DNA from: Alphaproteobacteria bacterium
GTDB taxonomy: Bacteria > Pseudomonadota > Alphaproteobacteria > Micavibrionales > Micavibrionaceae
Assembly: GCA_009995595.1 (NCBI GenBank)
Contig: JAACPE010000001.1
Coordinates: forward strand, 620,001-684,000
Reading direction: 5' to 3'
Length of the DNA: 64,000 nt
The notes under the pieces were generated by a model that saw nothing but the letters and a program-made list of their open reading frames with translations, had not been told where the DNA came from and ran no database searches. The first letter of the stretch is position 1. Every line of letters starts with the position of its first letter. Of the stretch, positions 9,069 to 16,185 are shown in pieces. The translations under genes and the position numbers were made by a program.

Positions 9069-10280
9069 TTATTTCAAACCTGCAATTTTTTTAGAAGGGT
9101 TCACAGGATTCCCTTTATGACGAAGCTCATAATATAGAGTTGTTTCGCCTGCGTCATTGTTATTTTTTACTGTTTTCCCAATCGGTTCGCCAGGTGCAAC
9201 CGCTTGACCCACTGCCATATCAATCTCCCCCAGCTTCGCAACAAGGCTCATGTAATTATCGGCATGTTTAATCAAAATTATATTTCCGTAATTTCGAAAA
9301 GGGCCAACATATTCAACAATGCCTCCCATAGGGGCAACCACGGTGGCACGCGGTCGGCTCTGGATAGTGATACCTTCGCTTTGCGCGCCAATATCATCTA
9401 TGTGCCCAAAATTAGTTTTTATTAAACCTGCGGCTGGTAATTGCGCCGATCCAGCTTTAGGCATGGGTGATTTGGGAAGTGATTTTTGTACGAAGCTTAC
9501 GTCTTGTGTTTTTGCTCTATTCTGTGCCTCTTGCGCTTTTTTAAGTTCACTCACGCGGATTTGTTCTTGTTTCTTCTCAATACGGATCATGAGATCCTTA
9601 AGCGTTTTGGCCTGCGCGGAGATGATTTTAATCTCCTCAGTTTGGCGCTTATAGTCCTGTGAGGTTTGAGAATATAAAGTTTGGCGCGTTTTCATTAATG
9701 AAGAGAGTTTGTTCTGCTGTGCCTGCAAATCTTGACTGGTCGCTACAACTTGAACTTCTCTATCTTCCAATTCCTGAATGATGTGGGCCAAATCTTCGTG
9801 ATCTGTTTTAAGCTGCCCTGCGCGCTCATAAATAGACGGCAACATGCTCTCCAAGAGCATCGCACTTTGCGCAGTTTTTAGCGGCGAGCCTGGTTTGGCG
9901 AGTAGAGCTTGTGGCGGAATACGCTTCATACGCTCCATCGCTAAAATAAGATTTGAAATCGTTCCGCGATCTTCTTGGAGCCTCACTTCGATTGTGAGCT
10001 GCTCTTTCTTCTTTTTTTCAATTTCATGATCAAGGGCAATCAGCTTATTTTCATTTTCCTTCATCTTCGCACCCAGAAAAACCATGTTGGATTTGGTTGT
10101 ATCTAGCTCAGATTGAATCGTTTTCATTTTTCTTTTGAGTTCAGCCTCGCGCTTTTTAACTTGCTCCTGCCTTTGCTCCAACTCCTTTGTCGGATGAGAT
10201 GGGGGCAATGGGGACTCTGCACGCCCATGAATAGGCATAAGCACAAAAAACAATAGAGTGAGAGCAGCGAAACGAGTCAT
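9069..10280 (-). CDS. EnvC-like murein hydrolase activator (degenerate M23/LytM domain)
   Basis: The 403-residue exported protein has a signal peptide (MTRFAALTLLFFVLMPIHGRA), long coiled coils (about 28-110 and 150-260, rich in E/K/Q) and a C-terminal LytM-fold domain (about 300-400). The domain keeps the fold signatures (ATVVAPMGGIVEYVGPF, YGNIILIKH, LYYELRHKGNPVNP), but I do not see the full HxxxD plus HxH zinc set of active M23 endopeptidases. It is therefore more likely an amidase activator, as EnvC is, than an enzyme. Expected location is the periplasm at the divisome. It sits between rlmH and ctpA. Confidence 0.85.
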   Translation of the reverse strand: MTRFAALTLLFFVLMPIHGRAESPLPPSHPTKELEQRQEQVKKREAELKRKMKTIQSELDTTKSNMVFLGAKMKENENKLIALDHEIEKKKKEQLTIEVRLQEDRGTISNLILAMERMKRIPPQALLAKPGSPLKTAQSAMLLESMLPSIYERAGQLKTDHEDLAHIIQELEDREVQVVATSQDLQAQQNKLSSLMKTRQTLYSQTSQDYKRQTEEIKIISAQAKTLKDLMIRIEKKQEQIRVSELKKAQEAQNRAKTQDVSFVQKSLPKSPMPKAGSAQLPAAGLIKTNFGHIDDIGAQSEGITIQSRPRATVVAPMGGIVEYVGPFRNYGNIILIKHADNYMSLVAKLGEIDMAVGQAVAPGEPIGKTVKNNNDAGETTLYYELRHKGNPVNPSKKIAGLK

Positions 10281-10289
10281 AAATACATT

Positions 10290-10733
10290 TTATTCCCTGT
10301 GATAAGGATGACCAGAAAGAATTTGCTGTGCGCGGTATATTTGTTCAATCAGCATAACACGCACCATCATATGCGGCCATGTTTGCGCACCAAAGCTCAT
10401 GATCAAATTTGCTTTTTGACGGATTTCGCTGTTTAAACCATCCGCACCGCCAATTATAAATTGAATATGAGAGTGGCCCTCAAGCTGAAAGCCCTCAATC
10501 TTTTTTGCAAATTCTAAGCTGGAATAGGTTTTACCTTTTTCATCAAGGCATATAAGTGGGTGAGATGGATTTATTTTTTCTATAATTTTTTCTTGTTCAA
10601 GCGCGGTATTACGCGCCTCAATTTCATGTAGAATAATCTTGGTAGAAAGGCGTTTGGCGTATTGATTCCACAGATCATAAAAAGGGGAGGCGTTTTTGTT
10701 TTTCCCGACAGCAATAAGTGTAATAGCGCTCAT
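10290..10733 (-). CDS. rlmH: 23S rRNA pseudouridine-1915 N3-methyltransferase RlmH
   Basis: This is a SPOUT-family methyltransferase of about 147 residues. ITLIAVGK at the start, FIIGGADGL in the knotted SAM site, and the C-terminal VRVMLIEQIYRA...GHPYHRE are diagnostic of RlmH, which methylates helix 69 of 23S rRNA in assembled 70S ribosomes. I chose the ATG at 10733 because family members begin two to four residues before LIAVGK. An upstream TTG at 10769 and an ATG at 10745 are in frame with weak ribosome binding sites, so the start is uncertain. It follows rsfS, as in most alphaproteobacteria. Confidence 0.9.
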   Translation of the reverse strand: MSAITLIAVGKNKNASPFYDLWNQYAKRLSTKIILHEIEARNTALEQEKIIEKINPSHPLICLDEKGKTYSSLEFAKKIEGFQLEGHSHIQFIIGGADGLNSEIRQKANLIMSFGAQTWPHMMVRVMLIEQIYRAQQILSGHPYHRE

Positions 10734-10814
10734 AAGTGCTATCATTGCCTGATCTGGAACAAATCGCAATCAATTCTCGTATATAAGCACAGCCGTTTTG
10801 GGCCGTGTTAGACT

Positions 10815-11165
10815 TTATGAAGCGTGTTGGTAATCTGATGGGGCGGTTTGCGCCGCAACAGTCCACATTTTTTCAATGTTATAAAACTCACGCACTTCTG
10901 GTCTAAATAAATGGACAATGACATCACCCGCATCAACAATCACCCAGTTTCCTTGAGAGGCGCCATCTATGCGCACTTCAGGAATGCCACGTCCGTGTAA
11001 GCGTTCTTTGATCTTTTCACCCAAACGGGCGACTTGTGTTGATGATGTCCCTGAAGCTACAACAATATAGTCTGCTAAACCTACTTGCTCATCTAAAGTG
11101 ATTACTTCAATGTCCAATGCCTTATCCTCGTCGAGTGACTGAACGATAAGATCCTTTAATGCCAC
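10815..11165 (-). CDS. rsfS: Ribosomal silencing factor RsfS
   Basis: RsfS binds L14 and blocks joining of ribosomal subunits under starvation. The protein has the conserved LADYIVVASGTSSTQVARLGEKI block, then GNWVIVDAGDVIVHLF and REFYNIEKMW. The annotated GTG start (11165) has no Shine-Dalgarno and lies inside a GCCACT/AGTGGC stem. Twelve codons upstream in the same frame, an ATT codon (11201-11199) follows a perfect AGGAGGT with suitable spacing. The extra residues (..KTPLDVV..) resemble the start of longer relatives. The true protein may therefore start at 11201 with AUU (see findings). It is separated from nadD by an unusually long gap. Confidence 0.92.
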   Translation of the reverse strand: MALKDLIVQSLDEDKALDIEVITLDEQVGLADYIVVASGTSSTQVARLGEKIKERLHGRGIPEVRIDGASQGNWVIVDAGDVIVHLFRPEVREFYNIEKMWTVAAQTAPSDYQHAS

Positions 11166-11201
11166 TACATCAAGTGGCGTTTTGAATGTGGTAGTGAGAA
11201 T

Positions 11202-11498
11202 AAGTACCTCCTTTTTTGAGTTTGATAATTTTGATAACTATGCGAGCAACAGTATCGTTTGTGCTTAAAAAGCTCAACCGTACAAAATCCGAAAATGTCG
11301 GGGAGTGGGGCAAAAAAGATGATGATGCACAATAATTTATCGGCACGAACCCTCTTTGTTATCCAAATTGTAATAGTTTTCTAAGTGTAAGAATACTATG
11401 CTCATAAAACCATTTTAGCGCGGATTCGAGATTTTCACAACTAATATGAAACAATGCGTTTTAATATTAGATTAGATAAATCTATTAAATAACTGATA
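11202..11498. other. Intergenic gap between nadD and rsfS, no gene seen
   Basis: These bases hold no convincing coding frame. On the minus strand the gap contains a strong ribosome binding site (AGGAGGT, read from about 11206-11212) serving rsfS. An imperfect AT-rich hairpin just after the nadD stop (about 11463-11490) could be a weak terminator. I found no clear sigma-70 promoter. nadD and rsfS are usually nearly touching in this gene order, so the gap is unusual, but I can assign no function to most of it. Confidence 0.5.
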
Positions 11499-12122
11499 TT
11501 ATTTACTATTTCTAATTTTTGTTGAGGAAATATCGAGCATTTTTGTTCCCTGTAACCAGTAAATGCCAGGGCTTTTTAAGTCCGTTTTACGTCCATATGC
11601 CCTATAGTACTGTGGGTGGTTATAAAGCCGAAGCGGGCAGTTTCTAACCAAATTCTCGGCTGGCGGTCTTGCAATAAAAGTAATAGGCATTGTTTCGAGC
11701 AAAGCCTGCCATTGATCCCATTTGTGAAAAATTAGGGCATTATCCATTCCACAAATCCACAAGAAATCTGTTTTTGGGAAACTTTCTCTTAAACCCATAA
11801 CAGTCTGATAGGTGTACTGCGTTTTCAAATCGCGCTCTAAATGCGTCACAAGCTGGCGCGGGTAGGGGGCAATCATGTCTTTGACCTGTGCATAGCGGCG
11901 ATCATACCCCCCTGTGTTTTGCTTAAGCGGGTTTTGCGGTGTGACGATCCACCACACAAAATCCAACCCAAATTTTGCCTTAGCCAGACGCGCTATATGC
12001 AAATGCCCTGCATGCGGCGGATTGAATGAGCCGCCAAGTAACCCAACACGACAATTTTGCCATCGTTCGGCATCACGTAACGTCGGCGGGGTAAATATTG
12101 AGGTGGGGTATATAAAGCCCAT
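11499..12122 (-). CDS. nadD: Nicotinate-nucleotide adenylyltransferase
   Basis: The protein transfers AMP from ATP to nicotinic acid mononucleotide in NAD synthesis. The nucleotidyltransferase motif GGSFNPPHAGHLHIA (30-44) with the HxGH element is present, as is the C-terminal DISSTKIR (ISSTxxR) motif. At 207 residues it ends shortly after the ISST motif, as other alphaproteobacterial NadD proteins do. The first about 23 residues precede the Rossmann fold and may be a start over-call. proA ends three bases upstream, so the two are probably cotranscribed. Confidence 0.95.
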   Translation of the reverse strand: MGFIYPTSIFTPPTLRDAERWQNCRVGLLGGSFNPPHAGHLHIARLAKAKFGLDFVWWIVTPQNPLKQNTGGYDRRYAQVKDMIAPYPRQLVTHLERDLKTQYTYQTVMGLRESFPKTDFLWICGMDNALIFHKWDQWQALLETMPITFIARPPAENLVRNCPLRLYNHPQYYRAYGRKTDLKSPGIYWLQGTKMLDISSTKIRNSK

Positions 12123-12125
12123 TAA

Positions 12126-13403
12126 TTATCCTCTAACCTGACCTGTGCCAAGGACATGATATTTAAATGTCGTAAGCTGTTCTAAACCTACAGGACCGCG
12201 TGCATGAAGCTTACCTGTACCAATACCAATTTCTGCGCCAAAACCAAACTCACCACCATCAGCAAACTGCGTTGAGGCATTATGCATGACAATTGCGCTA
12301 TCAACATTATTCAGGAAATAAGAAACAGCCTTCTCATCCTCTGATAAAATGCAATCTGTATGATGCGAGCCAAAGGCATTAATATGTGTCACAGCATCTT
12401 GAACATCAGATATAAATTTCGCGCTTATTTTCTTGTCCAGATATTCCATCGACCAATCATCATCTGTCGCAGGCATGATACGATCATCAAGAGCTTGTAC
12501 ACGGTCATCTCCAACAATTATGCAACCTTCATTCAAAAGCATAGAGGCAATCTCTTTTACTTTGGTGTCTGTCAGGGCGCTATCCAAAAGCAGGGATTCT
12601 GCAGCGCCGCATATTCCTGTACGCCTTAGTTTTGCATTTTTGATTATGTCTAAAGCAATATTCTGATTAGCAGAGGCATGAACATAGATATGACAGTTTC
12701 CATCCAAATGGGCAAAGACTGGCATTTTTGCTTGCTCCATCACAAGGCTTGTTAACCCTTTACCACCACGAGGGATCATCACATCAATCACATCATTGGC
12801 GGCTAGCATTTCACTGACCAGGGCACGATCAGTACTTGGTACTATTTGAACGCAGGCTTGGGGCAAGTCGTTCTCTCTCAATGCCTGTTGCACAATACTA
12901 TGAAGTATTTGTGAAGAATGAAAGCTTTCCGAACCACCGCGTAAGATTACGGCATTATGAGATTTAAGGCAAAGCGCCGCCGCATCTATTGTAACATTAG
13001 GGCGTGATTCATAGATCATCCCAAGTACGCCAATTGGTACGGCAACCTTATGAATTTCAAGACCATTAGGGCGCGTCGTGGTCGATAAAACACGCCCAAC
13101 AGGATCAGGCAAATCTTTTATCAACAAAACACTTGAGGCAATCGCATTAAGGCGGTCTGTATTTAAAACAAGGCGATCAATCATAGACGCCGAAAGACTT
13201 TTTTCTTTGGCTGCCAAAACATCTTTTTGGTTAGCCTTTATGACATCATCACCGTTAGATTGAATAAGCACCGCGAGGGTTTTGAGTACCGCATTAATTT
13301 GACTTGCAGGAGCTTGCCCCAAAATAAAGGCGGCCTTTTTAGCCTCACGCCCCAGAGTTTGGATTATATTTAGTTTTTGAGTATGGGCAGCGGCAATGGT
13401 CAT
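12126..13403 (-). CDS. proA: Gamma-glutamyl phosphate reductase
   Basis: ProA reduces L-glutamyl 5-phosphate to the semialdehyde in proline synthesis, using NADPH. The 425-residue protein shows the aldehyde-dehydrogenase-like family signatures: IYESRPNVTIDAAALCLKSH, VILRGGSES, MIPRGGKGL, the active-site cysteine segment RRTGICGAAE (near residue 270), and the end ..GPVGLEQLTTFKY. The partner kinase gene proB is at 30.9-32.1 kb, next to obgE rather than here. Translation starts at an ATG preceded by AGGAT; a small hairpin covers that site. Confidence 0.97.
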   Translation of the reverse strand: MTIAAAHTQKLNIIQTLGREAKKAAFILGQAPASQINAVLKTLAVLIQSNGDDVIKANQKDVLAAKEKSLSASMIDRLVLNTDRLNAIASSVLLIKDLPDPVGRVLSTTTRPNGLEIHKVAVPIGVLGMIYESRPNVTIDAAALCLKSHNAVILRGGSESFHSSQILHSIVQQALRENDLPQACVQIVPSTDRALVSEMLAANDVIDVMIPRGGKGLTSLVMEQAKMPVFAHLDGNCHIYVHASANQNIALDIIKNAKLRRTGICGAAESLLLDSALTDTKVKEIASMLLNEGCIIVGDDRVQALDDRIMPATDDDWSMEYLDKKISAKFISDVQDAVTHINAFGSHHTDCILSEDEKAVSYFLNNVDSAIVMHNASTQFADGGEFGFGAEIGIGTGKLHARGPVGLEQLTTFKYHVLGTGQVRG

Positions 13404-13408
13404 AAAAC

Positions 13409-13426
13409 ATCCTATAATATTAGGAT
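13409..13426 (-). promoter_or_regulatory. Possible hairpin covering the proA ribosome binding site
   Basis: On the proA transcript, ATCCTA and TAGGAT form a perfect six-pair stem with loop ATATTA, and the second arm is the AGGA ribosome binding site just before the proA ATG. The stem is short and AT-rich, so it would only weakly mask the site. It could also help separate transcripts after atpF-strand genes. This is inference from complementarity only. Confidence 0.25.
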
Positions 13427-13468
13427 AAGCAGTGTAAGCCGCAAAATATGAGCCGCCCAGAGATTTTA

Positions 13469-14083
13469 TTAATTTAATTTATTAGAAACAGTTTTGATGG
13501 AATCATCCAACATAGTTTTTTGTGTTTTTGCATCCATGGCCTGAATAATCATTTCGGTGGTAGCAGCCATAGCAACAGTTGCCGCTTCGTTTTTAATCTT
13601 GGAAATAGCGCTATCTTCAAGGCGTTTCAAACGATCACTAACCTGCGTTTCACGTCGCGCCATCAATTCATCAAGCTCTAATTGCATTGATTTTTGCATT
13701 TCTTTGGCCTGTTTTTGAGCACTAGCAACAATTTCTTCTGCTTCTTTTTCTGCATCACGCTGCTTACGTTGATATTGTGCAAGAAGCTCTTGTGCTTCAA
13801 CGCGAAGACGCTCGGCATTATCAATCTCGTCTTTAATTTCTTGAATTTTATTATCAAGGCCGCCCACAATCACTTTTGCCCCTAATTTATAGGCAACGAT
13901 AAGAAACAGAACGAAAGAGACACCAACCCAAAAACTTGAATCTTGAAGTAAGCCTTGAATAAATGAGGCCTTTTCAGTGTATTCTACTACCTGAACGCCT
14001 ATTTCATCCATAAGTATTTGAACGCCCTCAGTTGTTTCTGGGATAGTTTCGGCTGTTGTATCAGTAATATCAGAATCAGACAT
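13469..14083 (-). CDS. atpF: F0F1 ATP synthase subunit b
   Basis: The 204-residue peripheral stalk subunit has an acidic N-terminal extension (about 1-45), one membrane helix (about 48-68, FWVGVSFVLFLIVAYKLGAKV) and a long heptad-rich helix (70-190; QKQAKEMQKSMQLELDEL). It is the second of two b-type genes, three bases after b', matching the I-a-c-b'-b order of photosynthetic and other alphaproteobacteria, where b and b' form a heterodimer. F1 genes are not in the window, as usual for this class. Confidence 0.92.
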   Translation of the reverse strand: MSDSDITDTTAETIPETTEGVQILMDEIGVQVVEYTEKASFIQGLLQDSSFWVGVSFVLFLIVAYKLGAKVIVGGLDNKIQEIKDEIDNAERLRVEAQELLAQYQRKQRDAEKEAEEIVASAQKQAKEMQKSMQLELDELMARRETQVSDRLKRLEDSAISKIKNEAATVAMAATTEMIIQAMDAKTQKTMLDDSIKTVSNKLN

Positions 14084-14085
14084 TT

Positions 14086-14709
14086 TTATGCCGCCTTTGC
14101 TTTGCTATTAAGGCTCTCTATTATCGAGCGGGCCGCATTTACGTCAGATTGTCCGCCAATAATTTTTGCTACTGCCGCACTTGCCGCTTCGGCGGCGATC
14201 ATATTCATATCATTCATAGCCGTTTTTTGGGCTTTCAAGATATTGGCTTCAGCTTTTTGAACCTCTGCCTCTGAACGAAGGCGAAAATCATGAGCGGCTT
14301 TTTCTGCTTTTGCTTTCATCTCCGCCTCAACTCTTTGGATTTCAGCTTGCGCTTTTTCTTGTGAGCTTGTTAGACTAGTTTGATAGGTATTGTGAACGGA
14401 ATCTGCCTCTTGCGTTAACTTTTCTGCCGTGTCCAAATCAGAATCAATGTGATTTTTACGATTTTGGATCACGCCAGAAATATCGGGCAAAGTTTTACGG
14501 GCGAACACAATATAAAGGAAAGCAAATACAATAAGCATCCAAAATATTTGTTGCGTGTATGTTGCAAAATCAAGCTGTGGCAATCCTTCAACCTCGGCGT
14601 GTTTTTCACCTGCCGCGAATGATGGGGAAACAAAGCTGCTGGAGGCTACAAAAAAAGCTCCCAATTTTAGACTTTGTTTTTTCAGCATCAGTTTGACTTT
14701 ATTCAACAT
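14086..14709 (-). CDS. F0F1 ATP synthase subunit b' (second b-type subunit)
   Basis: The 207-residue b' subunit has a hydrophobic, signal-like N-terminus (about 16-33) and then the membrane anchor FWMLIVFAFLYIVFARKTLP (about 56-75), where LPxI followed by RKNHI is typical of b'. A long coiled-coil helix reaches the C-terminus. Together with the adjacent atpF product it forms the stator stalk joining subunit a to F1. The N-terminal hydrophobic segment before the anchor is an extension seen in many alphaproteobacterial b' proteins; whether it is cleaved is unknown. Confidence 0.9.
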   Translation of the reverse strand: MLNKVKLMLKKQSLKLGAFFVASSSFVSPSFAAGEKHAEVEGLPQLDFATYTQQIFWMLIVFAFLYIVFARKTLPDISGVIQNRKNHIDSDLDTAEKLTQEADSVHNTYQTSLTSSQEKAQAEIQRVEAEMKAKAEKAAHDFRLRSEAEVQKAEANILKAQKTAMNDMNMIAAEAASAAVAKIIGGQSDVNAARSIIESLNSKAKAA

Positions 14710-14732
14710 AATATAACCGTTCCTAATCAGGC

Positions 14733-14957
14733 TTAACCAAAGAGAAGGGCCGCGCCAATACCGATTGGAATAATACCAAGCGCTTCAATAAACGCCAAAA
14801 CGATGAAGAATTTCTCATCAAGTTGTTTTTTTGCTTCTGGGTTACGTGCAACACCATTTGCGTAAGCTGCTGTGTAAAGACCCAAACCGATAGCGGCGCC
14901 AAGAGCGGGAAGAGCAACAATCGCTCCTGCCAACATTGTCATAGCATCTAATTCCAT
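14733..14957 (-). CDS. atpE: F0F1 ATP synthase subunit c
   Basis: The 74-residue hairpin of two membrane helices has the Gly/Ala-rich first helix (ALGAAIGLGLYTAAY), the polar loop ARNPEAKKQ (37-45) and the ion-binding carboxylate Glu58 in AFIEALGIIPI. The residue after Glu58 is Ala, and no Gln/Ser sodium-ligand set is visible, so proton coupling is likely. The c-ring turns as protons pass the a/c interface. It sits between atpB and the b' gene. Confidence 0.97.
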   Translation of the reverse strand: MELDAMTMLAGAIVALPALGAAIGLGLYTAAYANGVARNPEAKKQLDEKFFIVLAFIEALGIIPIGIGAALLFG

Positions 14958-15011
14958 TTTATTTTTCCTTTTCTTACTTCAGTTATATTAAATAGTTAAA
15001 ACTTGTTTCGT

Positions 15012-15764
15012 TTAATGATGAAGCTCTACAGAGTCTTTCAAGTATACGCATGTCAAAATTGCGAAAACATAAGCCTGAATTGCAGCCACCAAAAATTCAA
15101 AAGTGATCATTAAGAAGTTAACCATCACTGGGAAAACACTTAAAAGGACGTAACCACCACCAACACTTGCCGCTGCAATAGCAAAGCTCGCAACAACTTT
15201 AAGAATAATATGTCCTGCCATCATATTGGCAAATAAACGAACGGAAAGAGTTAATGGACGAACGAAAAATGATATTAGTTCAATAGGTACTAGAATAGGA
15301 TAGATGAACCACGGCGCACCAGCGGGGGCAAACAAACTGAAAAACTTAAAGCGATGCGTAAACAGACCAAAAAGTATCACCATAAAAAATACCATAAGCG
15401 CCAATCCACCTGTAACTGCCAAGTGACTGGTATAGGTGAAAGAATAGGGGACAAGCCCTAAAACATTACCCATCAAAACAAAAATAAACATGGTAAAGAC
15501 AAACGGAAAGTATTTTGCACCTTTTGGCCCAATCGTATCGCGCACCATATTGGCAATAAACATATAAGTCACTTCAGCCGTCATTTGCAGACGATTAGGA
15601 ACCATTGTTTTCTTACGTGTTGCGAGAGTGAAAAAGGCTGTAGAAACAACGAGAGCAATGACCATGAAAAGTGCAGAATTCGTAAAAGAAACGTCAAAAC
15701 CCGCAATCATTAAGGGCTCATCGTGCATACGTTCGATAACAAATTGCTTAATTGGGTTTGCCAC
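15012..15764 (-). CDS. atpB: F0F1 ATP synthase subunit a
   Basis: The 250-residue inner-membrane protein has five or six hydrophobic helices. The essential arginine of the proton path is Arg176 in LTLSVRLFANMMAGH, and the C-terminal helix EFLVAAIQAYVFAILTCVYL carries the conserved Gln. It forms the two half-channels beside the c-ring. The gene follows atpI after an 86-base gap and precedes atpE by 54 bases. Confidence 0.97.
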   Translation of the reverse strand: MANPIKQFVIERMHDEPLMIAGFDVSFTNSALFMVIALVVSTAFFTLATRKKTMVPNRLQMTAEVTYMFIANMVRDTIGPKGAKYFPFVFTMFIFVLMGNVLGLVPYSFTYTSHLAVTGGLALMVFFMVILFGLFTHRFKFFSLFAPAGAPWFIYPILVPIELISFFVRPLTLSVRLFANMMAGHIILKVVASFAIAAASVGGGYVLLSVFPVMVNFLMITFEFLVAAIQAYVFAILTCVYLKDSVELHH

Positions 15765-15850
15765 GGTTCAAATCTCTAATTTATTAATCTCTTAAATAAT
15801 TATGGGTTTTCTAACGAATTTTACCCCGTAATGCAATGCCAAAAGCGTAA

Positions 15851-16165
15851 TTATTTCTCACTTATTTGATCATCTTTTTCATACTGTGCCTTTGTGCGTG
15901 CATTTGCCCGTTTTACTGCGCCGACAAAGCCAAATGTGACAAAAACCATCATGCCCCATGGGCTGGTATCAAAAAAGTAATCAACACCATACCCTAACAA
16001 TCCACCTGCAATGACATAAGACAGAAATTCATACGCAATACTGGCTCCTTCACTATGCGAATTATCGGCGGGTTTTGGATTGTAATCATCCTCATATTCT
16101 TGACGCGCAACCTTAAGGCGTTCTTCAAGGTCGTCTAATTTTTCATCGTCTGAATTTGATTGCAT
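15851..16165 (-). CDS. atpI: AtpI-type ATP synthase assembly protein
   Basis: This 104-residue protein has a charged N-terminus (about 1-40) and two membrane helices (about 45-63 and 70-88, with LLGYGVDYFF between them). The hydrophobic pair with a GxxxD-like loop is the AtpI/AtpZ pattern. AtpI proteins help assemble the c-ring. It is the first gene of the F0 operon and begins 20 bases after smc ends. Confidence 0.82.
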   Translation of the reverse strand: MQSNSDDEKLDDLEERLKVARQEYEDDYNPKPADNSHSEGASIAYEFLSYVIAGGLLGYGVDYFFDTSPWGMMVFVTFGFVGAVKRANARTKAQYEKDDQISEK

Positions 16166-16185
16166 AATAAATGCTTTTCTTTTGG

